Notes under the pieces: model-generated
Told to the model about the DNA's origin: nothing
The model's input: only the letters and a program-made list of their open reading frames with translations
Databases searched by the model: none
In this document: positions 8,012 through 17,142 of the stretch, piece by piece
Layout: every line of letters begins with the position of its first letter
Position numbering within the stretch: the stretch's first letter is position 1
Source: WTGJ01 sp965237765
GTDB taxonomy: Bacteria; Chloroflexota; Anaerolineae; Aggregatilineales; Phototrophicaceae
Assembly (NCBI GenBank): GCA_965237765.1
Contig: OZ250157.1
Span: 2,604,001 to 2,668,000, forward strand
Length of the DNA: 64,000 nt
Direction: 5' to 3'
Program-made: the position numbers and the translations under genes

Positions 8012-9985
8012 TCATTCGGATTCAAACAGCGTTGCATCCAATGCGCTGAGCAACGGGGAGACATTGCTTGGCAATGGCTGCTCTGGAATATATACGCGCC
8101 ATTCATCGCTGCGGTTGCGCATCTGCGCGCTATGCTGAACCTGCAGCCAGCGTTCGACTGCGGCATCCAGCGCCTCTTCCATCTCAAGGGGGTTGAGGTA
8201 TCTCGTAGACCGCTCCTCGATGCGCAGGATGAAATATCCCAACGCGGTCTCGATGGGGCAGACGATGGCGCCCACTTCGGCATCAGCGATGGTCGCTTCG
8301 ATATCAAGGTGGATTTCGCCGGGAAGGAAATCCCCACTCCGTTCGCCCTGGCTGAAAAAGGCGAGTGTATCACCATCTTGACCGATGGCGTTGGGGTCGA
8401 GCGAGATTTCACGCGCGAGCGTAGCGAAATCTTCGTCGGCACGCAGTTGTTCCAGCGCAGCTTCCGCCGCGGCGGCGCTATCCACCAGGATGTGTTGCGC
8501 GCGCAGGGCGAAAGCTTCATCGCGCAAATCAGTAACTTGAAGCAACGCATGCCCATTTTCAACGACGAACGGTCCGAGGATGTCGCCATTTTCGCTCTCG
8601 AAGATGGCAGTGATCACTTCGACAGGCAGCCGTTCACTATCCGGTCGGATGTAGCCCAAGTTGCCGGCGCTGCGCTTGCTGGCTTGGTCGAGCGAATGCT
8701 CAGCCACAGAAGCGACGAAATCTGCCCCCGCCGCCAATTCTTCCAGCAAAGCTTCCGCCTCTTGACCAGTCGCGACGACGAGGATGCGCGCTTGCGCCAG
8801 CAAGTTTCGCGGGCGGATATCCATGATCTCTACCAGATGATAGCCATATGCGGATTCAAGCGGGCCGAGCAATTCACCGATTTCAGCGGAGAAGACCACA
8901 TTCTCCATCTCTGGGAGCAACTGAGTGCGCGTGAAGTAGCCGATTTCGCCGCCGAGAGCAGCCGTCGGCGTGTCGTGCGAATGGAGCTGCGCGAGCGTGG
9001 CGAAATCGGCGCCCGCCAACAAATCAGCTCGCAGAACTTCGGCTTGCTGCAGGCTAGGTACCTGAATATGCCGCAGCCGGATTTGCGGCGCGATTTCGGT
9101 AACGCGCGCGACATGGAAACCGAAATCGGTCTCGATCGGGCCGATCCACTCGCCCAATTCGGCGGCGAAAAGCGCACGATCCAGCTCAGCAACCACGAGG
9201 CCGCGGGTGATATAACCGAGATCGCCGCTGTTGCCGTAACTATCCGCATCAGCACCATACTTGAGCATGGCGGTCGTGAAATCGCCTCCAGCGTTGAGGG
9301 CGCCCAAGGCTGCGGCGCTGCTGGCTTCATCATTCGTGCGGATCTGCCGCGCGCGTATGGTCGGCAATTCGCTGATCGGCGGCAGATCCGCGTGGATGGT
9401 GGCGCGCAGATCAGCAAGCAGCACCTGAGCGGAAATCGAATCGTGTAACGATTCTTCAGTGATACCGGTGAAATGCGCGGCGCTGGCGCTGAATTCCGTA
9501 CGTGCATTAACGAATTCATCCGTATCCGAGCAATTGGTCGGCGGCGGCCACAAGATCAGCTGAGCCCAGGCCTCCAGTAAAGCACATGACGAGACCTCGA
9601 GCTCTCGCTGTGCCGCGGCATCACGATAAAACGCTTCACGCGTGAGCCTCTGCCAAGCAAATTCGGCGAACCCGCTCTCGTCATTCAGAAAATTGAACAG
9701 GTTGCGCAGCGTTACTCGATATGGATTCGCGGTATTCGACAAATCGAGCACCGCCTCGCCGTGTTCTGCTACCAACTGGTCGAGCGAGCGCCAATATAGC
9801 CAGCGCTCGAAGCGGACGCGTGCCCAGAAGTCGCCTAATGTCACTCTTTCGTCGCCATATTGTGCGATGACCGTGTCGCCAGCGAGCGAAGCTGGCGGCG
9901 GCTCGAGCGCGTATTCCTCAGCCGCTACCGCGAGAGGCGCCAGCAGGGAGACCCACGCAACAAAGGCGAACAACTTCTTCATCAT
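8012..9985 (-). CDS. Exported peptidyl-prolyl isomerase with four tandem parvulin domains
   Basis: 657 residues with a clear signal peptide (MKKLFAFVAW core, cleavage after AVAA near residue 22), so it acts outside the cytoplasmic membrane. Residues about 40-200 resemble the SurA/PrsA-type helical chaperone domain. Four parvulin-like repeats then follow at roughly 209-298, 303-392, 397-490 and 494-593. Each has the pattern GADF..LA..S.D, GDLGY or GEIGY, F..E.GE..GP.E...G.H. Most relatives have one or two. It probably assists folding of secreted proteins. The start is ATG 9985 or, with better spacing from AAAGG, ATG 9982. It begins 15 nt after slt and runs straight into the ABC ATPase. Confidence 0.88.
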   Translation of the reverse strand: MMKKLFAFVAWVSLLAPLAVAAEEYALEPPPASLAGDTVIAQYGDERVTLGDFWARVRFERWLYWRSLDQLVAEHGEAVLDLSNTANPYRVTLRNLFNFLNDESGFAEFAWQRLTREAFYRDAAAQRELEVSSCALLEAWAQLILWPPPTNCSDTDEFVNARTEFSASAAHFTGITEESLHDSISAQVLLADLRATIHADLPPISELPTIRARQIRTNDEASSAAALGALNAGGDFTTAMLKYGADADSYGNSGDLGYITRGLVVAELDRALFAAELGEWIGPIETDFGFHVARVTEIAPQIRLRHIQVPSLQQAEVLRADLLAGADFATLAQLHSHDTPTAALGGEIGYFTRTQLLPEMENVVFSAEIGELLGPLESAYGYHLVEIMDIRPRNLLAQARILVVATGQEAEALLEELAAGADFVASVAEHSLDQASKRSAGNLGYIRPDSERLPVEVITAIFESENGDILGPFVVENGHALLQVTDLRDEAFALRAQHILVDSAAAAEAALEQLRADEDFATLAREISLDPNAIGQDGDTLAFFSQGERSGDFLPGEIHLDIEATIADAEVGAIVCPIETALGYFILRIEERSTRYLNPLEMEEALDAAVERWLQVQHSAQMRNRSDEWRVYIPEQPLPSNVSPLLSALDATLFESE

Positions 9986-10000
9986 GCGCCTTTCTGATTC

Positions 10001-12394
10001 CTAATTGCCGCCATAAAGCTCGCGATAGATCACGTATTGTGCGTAGATTCTTTGCACATAATGACGTGTGCTGTTGATGGTAATAGCAGAGATGAAGAGC
10101 TCGATATCGTCCCCAGCCAACGCCAACCATTCTGCCGCGCGCCCCGGACCGGCGTTGTAGCCAGAAAGGGCAGCAAGGGTGTGTTGGTCAAAGTTTGTGA
10201 GCTGCTCTGCCAGATAATACGCGCCAAATTCGATGCTGGCATATGGGCGGAATAGATCGCTATGCGCATAATTCGGCCATGTGAGGCGACTGGCAATATA
10301 ATCGCCAGTACTTGGTATCACTTGCGTCAATCCCTTCTCGCCAGCGGCGGCAGTAGCGTGGGCATTGAAAAGGCTTTCTTGACGGATGAGGGCGAGAAGC
10401 AACAAAGGATCAATTCCGCGCGCACGTGTAGACGCCAGAAGTGGTTGTAAATAATAACTCGGGTAACGCAAACGCGCGATAAAAGCGGGCGCTTCAAGGG
10501 TCGCCAAGCCCGCCAGCCGAATGACATTGGCGGCCGCCACGAGCGAGGGATAATAAACCGCCGCATCGCGCAGGTAGACGGCTAGCTGATAAGAAGCGAG
10601 CGCGTCGCCCTGGTTGGTGTTTACCAGAGCCAAAAATTCATCCTGTGCTTCGTCGAATTCGCCCAGCATCCACATTTCTTGCCCACGCAACAATCGCACA
10701 TCGTTGCGTAACGCATCCGATAAAGGCCAGAGAGCGCCCAGTTGAGACAAATTCCAATGCTCACGTAGCCAGGCTTCAGCGGCGGCGCGGTCGCTCCCTT
10801 CATCGAAAGAGAATTGGAAGCTGGTGGGAGGCGAGAAAGGTGCACGCGTGGCGGTGATATCCGCAGAGCGTGCGGCGAAGTAACTATCTGGTGCGCTGGC
10901 GGCCGCCTGGGCCAAGGCGACAGCGCTGTCCAACCCGTCCGCCGCTTCCGGATGCGCACCCAACCACAACCAGGCCTCAGCGCGCAATTCCGTAGAAGCG
11001 GTTTGGGTCAATATCATGTAGATTTGCGCGGCGGCCTCATTATCTCCCATTTTGACAGCAGCGGCCGCTGCAAGTGATAACCCGCTCTCAGCCTGTTCGC
11101 TCGTCGGGTATTGCTCATATAGTTGCAAGAATATGCGGCGCGAGCTTTCTGTTTCGTCTCGCGTGCCGTAGAGGTACCCTACCCGCCAAAGTGCTTCCGC
11201 CGCCGCGTTCTCCAGCTGGGGATAATCTGCGGCGATTGACGAATAACGCTTGATGGCGGCGTCAATATTTCCCGATTGGAAATAGGTGCGCCCCTGCTCC
11301 AACAACGCCTCTCCCAGTAGTGGGGAATCAGGATATACTGCCGCCATGATCTGGAAGGTCAACTGAGCAGCTGCGTAGTCGTCTAGCCCGCGTTGGCTGC
11401 GGCCCATCATCAAGTACTGCTCAGGCGTTATGGGCTTACCGGCTGTTTCCTCCTCAAGCGCAGCCAGCGCACTGGCATAATCACCCAACTGATAACTAAT
11501 GAAGGCGCGCTCGCTATCGGGCAATGCAATGCCATACTGATCTAAGGTCTGCAAAGCCAGATAGGCGTGAGCTGTCTCTGGATATTCGAGCGTGATCTTG
11601 CGCATGCGTTCTATCCCAGCCGCGCTTTCGCCGCTTTCCAGCGTTGCCAGTGCGGCGTTGTATTCCATCTCAGCGCGGTAGGGCGCATTGCGCGCGACAG
11701 CTAGAATTTCATTATACTGCGTCACGGCCTGCGCATATTCGCTCGCTTGCCAATGGATCCGCGCCAGCTTTTCACGCAAGATCAGCTGGGGGATAAGCGA
11801 ACGCGGATGCTGGAGTGCAAGTTGATAGTGCTGGATCGCCTCCGCATATTCATTGAGGGCCAGGCGCGCGTCGGCGATTCGCTCCCAGACGTAACTGGCG
11901 AGCAGGCTCGACCCTTGAGCAAGATATTCCTGGAAATCCGCGATGGATAGCTTCCATAAACCTAGCGAGAGTGCTGCACTCCCCCTCAAGTAATGGGCCT
12001 GTGGCAGGCGTTCATCGGTGGAGTAATCGCGGATGAAAAGCGAAAGTGCGGCGCGCGCCACCACATATTCACCGGCGCGATTGCCCACTTGCCCCAACGC
12101 AAAGGCGGCATCTGCGCGCGTAAGCGGCGGCACATGCTTGGCTGGCAGATCCAATATCTCGTGATAAGCGACGAAGGCCTCTTCATAATAGCCGTTGAGC
12201 GCAGCTTGAGCGGCAATCCGCATCGTTTCAGCGGGCGGGCGAGAGGGTGTTGGCAATGGAGTGGCGGCTTGCGCGAGGACCGGCGCATCTGGCGTGACCA
12301 CGATATAGGTAACAGGGGCTGCTTCCAGGATCGTACAACCCATCAAACTGAGAATTGCTGTGCAGCTGAATTTCCGCAGGGCCGCAAACATCAT
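10001..12394 (-). CDS. slt: Lytic murein transglycosylase with TPR repeats (Slt-like lipoprotein)
   Basis: Cleaves peptidoglycan glycan strands to 1,6-anhydro products. 797 residues. The N-terminus ends in LMGC, a plausible lipobox with Cys20, so the protein may be lipid-anchored. Residues about 50-620 are TPR-like helical repeats (many A..LG...Y..A...Y patterns), as in the Slt70 superhelix. The C-terminal SLT domain holds ALIRQES with catalytic Glu673, then GLTQVIPSTGDYIA and LSGYNAGPGRA. A -35/-10 pair (12427-12455) lies just upstream, so it probably heads the operon slt, PPIase, ABC exporter. MM at the start makes 12394 and 12391 equally possible. Confidence 0.9.
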   Translation of the reverse strand: MMFAALRKFSCTAILSLMGCTILEAAPVTYIVVTPDAPVLAQAATPLPTPSRPPAETMRIAAQAALNGYYEEAFVAYHEILDLPAKHVPPLTRADAAFALGQVGNRAGEYVVARAALSLFIRDYSTDERLPQAHYLRGSAALSLGLWKLSIADFQEYLAQGSSLLASYVWERIADARLALNEYAEAIQHYQLALQHPRSLIPQLILREKLARIHWQASEYAQAVTQYNEILAVARNAPYRAEMEYNAALATLESGESAAGIERMRKITLEYPETAHAYLALQTLDQYGIALPDSERAFISYQLGDYASALAALEEETAGKPITPEQYLMMGRSQRGLDDYAAAQLTFQIMAAVYPDSPLLGEALLEQGRTYFQSGNIDAAIKRYSSIAADYPQLENAAAEALWRVGYLYGTRDETESSRRIFLQLYEQYPTSEQAESGLSLAAAAAVKMGDNEAAAQIYMILTQTASTELRAEAWLWLGAHPEAADGLDSAVALAQAAASAPDSYFAARSADITATRAPFSPPTSFQFSFDEGSDRAAAEAWLREHWNLSQLGALWPLSDALRNDVRLLRGQEMWMLGEFDEAQDEFLALVNTNQGDALASYQLAVYLRDAAVYYPSLVAAANVIRLAGLATLEAPAFIARLRYPSYYLQPLLASTRARGIDPLLLLALIRQESLFNAHATAAAGEKGLTQVIPSTGDYIASRLTWPNYAHSDLFRPYASIEFGAYYLAEQLTNFDQHTLAALSGYNAGPGRAAEWLALAGDDIELFISAITINSTRHYVQRIYAQYVIYRELYGGN

Positions 12395-12426
12395 GTTATC
12401 AAGGAATAGGGTGACAGAGACAAAAC

Positions 12427-12455
12427 ATTATGTGCGGCCGACGCAGACCCGTCAA
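12427..12455 (-). promoter_or_regulatory. Predicted sigma70-type promoter for slt operon
   Basis: Reading the minus strand, TTGACG and CATAAT are separated by exactly 17 nt. The predicted transcript start is about 12420, leaving a 26-nt leader before the slt ATG. The -35 hexamer overlaps the TGA stop of the upstream small gene. No mapped start is available to me. Confidence 0.55.
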
Positions 12456-12952
12456 CCAGGCCTCACAGTGGGGGGCGTCAACTCATCCGCCAGCCATGGC
12501 AATCCATAGCCTACGAGCAGATGTCCGGCCTCCGCCAGAGCGGCGCTCAACTCCGTTTGATCATGGTAACTCCACCAATGCTGCGCAGAGGGCAAGATCG
12601 CCACGGTAAAATCACGCACGACCAACTCGCTCAGCATGCGGCGCGCATAATCGGGATCGTTGCTCAGGAGGTGTGACTGCTCAGCGTCGCTGCGCGTCAA
12701 ATACACAGTGAAGCGCGATGCAGCTTCCGGCGCCCATTCGCTGCTGACGTATACCAGGTGCTGAAATTCGATATAAGCATACAATCCCTGCAGCGTTGGA
12801 ATATCTGTTGAAAAACGCTTCCAGAATGTAAATTTACCGCTGGATTCTCGTAGTGCACCCTGAAGGAGCTCATAGCCGGCCGCCGCCAACGCTTGCCCGA
12901 GTACCAATTGGAGCAGCGTACCGAAGCGTTCGTTCACTTGTTGCGATTTCAC
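12452..12952 (-). CDS. Hypothetical protein coupled to DUF255 gene
   Basis: 166 residues from GTG 12952, chosen because GTGA overlaps the TGA stop of the upstream DUF255 gene; the open frame continues to ATG 13021, but only inside that gene. I do not recognise the family. It is a soluble mixed alpha/beta protein without TM segments or signal peptide, with several aromatic residues (FWKRFSTDIP, QHWWSYHD) and no Cys pair or obvious catalytic motif. The coupling suggests a role linked to the DUF255 protein. The next gene downstream (slt) appears to have its own promoter, so the two genes may form a separate unit. Confidence 0.6.
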   Translation of the reverse strand: MKSQQVNERFGTLLQLVLGQALAAAGYELLQGALRESSGKFTFWKRFSTDIPTLQGLYAYIEFQHLVYVSSEWAPEAASRFTVYLTRSDAEQSHLLSNDPDYARRMLSELVVRDFTVAILPSAQHWWSYHDQTELSAALAEAGHLLVGYGLPWLADELTPPTVRPG

Positions 12953-14997
12953 GTCGCGTTTAGTTCCGCGCGTAAAGCGGACGTGCTCGTTACTGGCAAA
13001 CGGCAGGCAAAATTGCGGCATACGTAAGCAGTGGCCCGGCCGTCTTGCATTAGGCGGTCGCGCAATAGCGGAATGGCGCTCTTGACGGCCGCGGCTTCCG
13101 TCGCAACAGCGCGCACCAGATTGGGGCGATAAGTCTCTTCGAGTACGGCCAGAAGCTGTTGTGTGCCAACGTCAGCGATATCGCCGATGATGGCAACTTC
13201 AACAATGCCAACAATCCGCGTCTCTAGCGCGTTCAGGCTACCCGCGAAGGCCTGCGGGTATTGTTGCATCGCCGCGCGCGTCTTATTTAGCGCCGAGATA
13301 GCCGCCGCTTCGTAGCGCGCTTCGCCCGTATAGGCGGCGAGGCGCAGCAATTGGCGCGCGAAATGGGCGTTGGCAGAAGGAAAAGCGCCGTCTTGCAAAT
13401 TGCGCGCCCGAGCGACGAGCGGCTCGTGTTGGTCGCTGCTATCGTAAAACCCACCGTCTTCACCACGGAAATGCTCTAGGGCGTAATCCGCTAACGAGCG
13501 CGCTTCCCGGTACCAGCGCTCATCGAAAGTCAGCTGATATAGCTCGATCAAGCCATCGATGAGGCAAGCATAATCTTCCAGGAAGGCCCGTATCTTACTC
13601 TGGCCCAGACGGCGCGTCCGCAGCAAGGCGCCATCGCTCAGCCGCATTTCTCGCAACAGAAAATCACCAGCACGAATGGCCGCTGACCGATAGCGCTCAT
13701 CGTCCAGTACGTGCGCCGCTTCCGCTAGGCTGGCCAACATCAAGCCATTCCAGCTGGTGATGATTTTGTCATCCAGCAAAGGCGGGATCCGTGTTGAGCG
13801 CCGCGCGTAAAGTTTCGCGCGCGCCGCCGCGATCCGCTTGCGCAATTCGTCGAGCGCGATGCCCTGCTCCTTCACAAATTCATCTTCGAGAAGTGGCAGA
13901 TGCAAGATGTTCTTGCCTTCGAAATTGCCAGCTTCCGTTACACCCCAGTAAGCGCTGACCAGCTCGGCGTCTTCGCCGAGAATCTCTTCCAGCTCGGCTT
14001 TTTCCCAAACGAAGAATTTCCCTTCTACGCCTTCGCTATCCGCATCCGTCGCCGAAAAGAAACCCCCGTCGGTGGCGGTCATTTCCCGCAAGATGTAATC
14101 GTAAATATCTCGCGCGATGTGCAAGAAGATTTCGTCCTGGGTGAGTTGCCAACTCTGCAAAATGATGCGGCTCAGTTGCGCATTGTCATAAAGCATCTTC
14201 TCGAAATGCGGAACGAGCCACTTCGCATCCACACTATAACGAGCAAAACCGCCACCAACCTGGTCATAAATGCCGCCGCGCGCCATCTGCTCGAGGCTAT
14301 GGGCGACCTGTCGCAAAGCAGTCTGTTCGCCGGTTCTCACACAAGCGCGCAGCAGGAATTCGTGTGTCATTGGCTGTGGGAATTTGGGAGCGCCGCCAAA
14401 ACCACCATGCACACTGTCATATTCGGAGCTAATTTGCCGTTGCGCCTGTTCGAGCAATGCGCGGTCCAGCTCCTTGCCACCTTCATACGACGCCTCCAGA
14501 CCCGGCCCGCTTAACATTTCCTTCAGTTGGCCAGCAACCCGCTCCACTTCATCCCGCTTTTCACGATAGATTTGTGCGATCCCGGTAAGCAACTGTCGAA
14601 ACGAAGGCATACCGTAGCGCGCTTCTAGTGGAAAATAGGTCCCGCCATGGAAGGGTCGCCCATCCGGTAGCAGAAACACCGTCATCGGCCAGCCGCCACC
14701 CCGCGTGAGCACTTGTACGGCCGTCATGTAGATTGCGTCGACATCCGGCCGCTCTTCGCGATCGACCTTAATGTTGATGAAGTCGGCATTCATTTGCGCG
14801 GCCGTCGCTTCGTGCTCGAAACTCTCATGCGCCATCACGTGGCACCAATGGCAACTGCTATATCCCACGCTCAGCAAAATTGGCTTATCTTCAGCGCGGG
14901 CACGGGCGAATGCATCTTCACCCCAGGGGTACCAATGCACAGGGTTATCCGCGTGTTGCAGGAGGTAAGGGCTCGTTTCGTCGCGAAGGCGGTTCAT
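12949..14997 (-). CDS. Thioredoxin-domain protein of DUF255/YyaL family
   Basis: 682 residues. The N-terminal thioredoxin-like DUF255 domain (1-160) has the family hallmark SPYLLQHADNPVHW and a CHWC pair (Cys49, Cys52). The rest is an (alpha/alpha)6 barrel like those of N-acylglucosamine epimerases and glycosidases. Family biochemistry is poorly defined; a thiol-linked sugar or protein modification is only a guess. I start at ATG 14997. The frame extends to 15072, but the extra part contains a -10-like TACAAT at 15055-15060 and no family sequence. It is divergent from ftsH and coupled to the small gene downstream. Confidence 0.88.
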   Translation of the reverse strand: MNRLRDETSPYLLQHADNPVHWYPWGEDAFARARAEDKPILLSVGYSSCHWCHVMAHESFEHEATAAQMNADFINIKVDREERPDVDAIYMTAVQVLTRGGGWPMTVFLLPDGRPFHGGTYFPLEARYGMPSFRQLLTGIAQIYREKRDEVERVAGQLKEMLSGPGLEASYEGGKELDRALLEQAQRQISSEYDSVHGGFGGAPKFPQPMTHEFLLRACVRTGEQTALRQVAHSLEQMARGGIYDQVGGGFARYSVDAKWLVPHFEKMLYDNAQLSRIILQSWQLTQDEIFLHIARDIYDYILREMTATDGGFFSATDADSEGVEGKFFVWEKAELEEILGEDAELVSAYWGVTEAGNFEGKNILHLPLLEDEFVKEQGIALDELRKRIAAARAKLYARRSTRIPPLLDDKIITSWNGLMLASLAEAAHVLDDERYRSAAIRAGDFLLREMRLSDGALLRTRRLGQSKIRAFLEDYACLIDGLIELYQLTFDERWYREARSLADYALEHFRGEDGGFYDSSDQHEPLVARARNLQDGAFPSANAHFARQLLRLAAYTGEARYEAAAISALNKTRAAMQQYPQAFAGSLNALETRIVGIVEVAIIGDIADVGTQQLLAVLEETYRPNLVRAVATEAAAVKSAIPLLRDRLMQDGRATAYVCRNFACRLPVTSTSALRAELNAT

Positions 14998-15054
14998 TAA
15001 CAGCTCATGTTCGTTAGCAAGGCAATACGCAGTATAGCCAGCAATCGCGGCGAT

Positions 15055-15060
15055 ATTGTA
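15055..15060 (-). promoter_or_regulatory. Possible -10 of DUF255 gene
   Basis: TACAAT on the minus strand, about 58 nt before ATG 14997. No convincing -35 at 16-18 nt. A copy of the 12-base direct repeat (15067-15078) sits immediately upstream of it. Confidence 0.35.
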
Positions 15061-15066
15061 TATTTC

Positions 15067-15129
15067 TAACATTATCCGACCAGGTTATTGGCCACGCCAA
15101 GGACGAAAACGCTACAATAACATTATCCG
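15067..15129. repeat. Pair of 12-bp direct repeats between DUF255 gene and ftsH
   Basis: TAACATTATCCG occurs exactly at 15067-15078 and again at 15118-15129, 51 bp apart start to start (close to five helical turns). The first copy lies just upstream of the DUF255 -10. The second abuts the ftsH -10 (TACAAT 15113-15118) and covers its predicted transcript start. The layout fits a regulator binding both copies, but no protein is identified. Confidence 0.5.
15113..15118 (+). promoter_or_regulatory. Possible -10 of ftsH
   Basis: TACAAT, with TTGGCC at 15088-15093 upstream (19-nt spacer, longer than ideal). The predicted start near 15125 would leave about 20 nt before ATG 15145. Confidence 0.35.
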
Positions 15130-15144
15130 TATGAAAGTGAGCAC

Positions 15145-17142
15145 ATGCATTTCTTCCAGAACAAACCCAATCAATCGCAAAACGATGGCGAAAATCGCCC
15201 ACCCTCGCCACAGGGATGGCGGCGCTGGGTCTGGCCGATCGTGCTCGGCTTGTTGGCCGTGTGGTTCCTGTTGCGCATCCCGGAGCTATTCGGTGGATTG
15301 CAAAATTCTAGCTACTTGACGCTGGGTTATTCTGATTTCGTCACCCAGGTTACGCGGAGCAATATTTCTTCCGTCAGCGTGCGCGGCGACGATTTGGAAG
15401 GACGTCTACGCAACGCCATCGAATCTTCCGGCGCGCTCTATTTCCGCGCAACCCGCCTCGAAGGCGCCGAAGATTCGCTGATCACGTTACTGGATAGCCA
15501 CAATGTGCGCTACGAAATTGACCCGGTAGAAATCTCGCCTATCTTATCGCTTTTGATAGGTTGGGCGCCGATGCTGCTCATATTTGGTTTTCTGATCTGG
15601 ACGGCAAAGCGCGCGCAAGGGCAAGCGGGCAATATCTTCGGTTTTGGCCGCTCTGGCGCGCGCGAATATATGGCTGACCGCCCACATGTTACTTTTGGCG
15701 ATGTGGCCGGGCAGGAAGCATCCAAGAACGAATTAAGCGAAGTTGTGGACTTCTTGAAGGAACCGGCGAAATACATCTCTTTGGGTGCTCGCATCCCCCG
15801 CGGTGTATTGCTCATCGGCCCGCCAGGCACCGGCAAGACTCTATTGGCGCGTGCAGTGGCGGGCGAAGCGAAAGTCGCCTTCTTCAGCCTCGCTGCTTCG
15901 GAATTCGTGGAAATGTTCGTCGGGGTCGGCGCCTCGCGCGTGCGCGACCTCTTCAGCCGAGCCAAAAGCACGGCCCCCAGCATCGTCTTCATTGACGAAA
16001 TCGATGCGGTTGGCCGGCAACGCGGCGCTGGCCTCGGCGGCGGCAACGACGAACGCGAGCAAACGCTGAACCAACTCCTAGCGGAAATGGACGGCTTCGA
16101 GCAGGACGCGACGGTGATCGTCATGGCGGCCACCAACCGCCCAGATGTGTTGGACCCCGCTCTGCTCCGCCCCGGCCGCTTCGATCGCCAAATCACTGTC
16201 GGCCTCCCCGATAAAGCCGGCCGCAAAGACATCCTTGACATCCACACACGCAGCATACCGTTGCACGAAGATGTCGCGCTGGAGCGCATCGCCAGCGCGA
16301 CGATAGGCTTTTCTGGCGCGGATCTGGCCAATCTGGCAAACGAAGCGGCCTTATCCGCTGCGCGACACACGAAGAAGCAGATCACCATGCGCGATTTCAC
16401 CGATGCTTTCGATCGTATCGTTCTCGGCACGGAAAGTCCACCGTTGGCCAACGAGCAAGAGCGGCGGACCGTCGCCTACCACGAAGCCGGGCACGCGCTG
16501 ACCGCGGTCTATACGCCTGAGGCAGACTCGGTGCTCAAGGTAACCATTGTGCCACGGGGGCAGGCGCTGGGTGTCACAGCACTGGCACCCATCGACGAGA
16601 AGCGCAATTATCCGCGCGAATACCTGATAGCGCGCGTGCTGGTGGCCCTGGGCGGACGTGTTGCCGAAGAGCTGGCCATCGGCGAAATTACCACTGGCGC
16701 CGAACAAGATTTGCGCCTGGTTACCGGTCTGGTGCGCCGCATGGTTGCTAACTGGGGCATGAGCGAGGAGGTCGGCCTGATTAATTACGGAGATGACGAG
16801 CGCCAACCATTCCTCGGCTATTCGTTATCCCAATCCCGGCCTTATGGCGAAGGAACGGCCTCGCGCATCGACGTTGAAGTGAAGCGTATCATCGACGGCG
16901 CCTACGAAGAGACGCGCAAGTTACTATCCGGGCATCGCGCTGAGTTGGATGTGCTGGCGAACGAGCTGCTGAACGAGGAAATCGTCGACGGCGATCGCGT
17001 GCTGGAAATCGCCGGCGTGAACGATGCCGCCAAGCGACCCAATGTCATCGCCTTTGCTCAAGAAGATGCTAGCGATGCGGAGGAAACGCCGGCCGCCACG
17101 GATACCTTGGCCGATAACACCAGCTCGGAAGAAGCGCGCTAG
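15145..17142 (+). CDS. ftsH: ATP-dependent zinc metalloprotease FtsH
   Basis: Membrane-anchored AAA+ protease that removes misfolded membrane proteins and selected regulators. 665 residues. TM segments at about 28-45 and 131-153 flank the small extracytoplasmic domain. Then come Walker A GPPGTGKT (225-232), Walker B IVFIDEIDAVG, the second-region-of-homology RPGRFDR, the zinc motif HEAGH (446-450) and the third-ligand region GAEQDL. Length and order are standard. The C-terminal tail after about 620 is acidic and Ala/Thr-rich, probably disordered. Its TAG stop overlaps the TAG of the convergent EF-G-like gene inside one CTAG palindrome. Confidence 0.96.
   Translation: MHFFQNKPNQSQNDGENRPPSPQGWRRWVWPIVLGLLAVWFLLRIPELFGGLQNSSYLTLGYSDFVTQVTRSNISSVSVRGDDLEGRLRNAIESSGALYFRATRLEGAEDSLITLLDSHNVRYEIDPVEISPILSLLIGWAPMLLIFGFLIWTAKRAQGQAGNIFGFGRSGAREYMADRPHVTFGDVAGQEASKNELSEVVDFLKEPAKYISLGARIPRGVLLIGPPGTGKTLLARAVAGEAKVAFFSLAASEFVEMFVGVGASRVRDLFSRAKSTAPSIVFIDEIDAVGRQRGAGLGGGNDEREQTLNQLLAEMDGFEQDATVIVMAATNRPDVLDPALLRPGRFDRQITVGLPDKAGRKDILDIHTRSIPLHEDVALERIASATIGFSGADLANLANEAALSAARHTKKQITMRDFTDAFDRIVLGTESPPLANEQERRTVAYHEAGHALTAVYTPEADSVLKVTIVPRGQALGVTALAPIDEKRNYPREYLIARVLVALGGRVAEELAIGEITTGAEQDLRLVTGLVRRMVANWGMSEEVGLINYGDDERQPFLGYSLSQSRPYGEGTASRIDVEVKRIIDGAYEETRKLLSGHRAELDVLANELLNEEIVDGDRVLEIAGVNDAAKRPNVIAFAQEDASDAEETPAATDTLADNTSSEEAR

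Noticed and set aside
8011..8589. N-terminal extension of the ABC ATPase
   Set aside because: The frame is open, but the extra 193 residues lie inside the PPIase gene in another frame and have no ABC sequence; ATGs at 8010 and 8001 fit the family.
7967..9448. Long + strand open frame (493 codons) opposite the parvulin gene
   Set aside because: No recognisable domain, and the opposite strand encodes a clear signal peptide plus four parvulin repeats. Long antisense frames are expected in GC-rich genes.
15510..16451. Minus-strand open frame opposite ftsH
   Set aside because: Low-complexity Ser/Arg/Ala translation with no motif; ftsH is intact.
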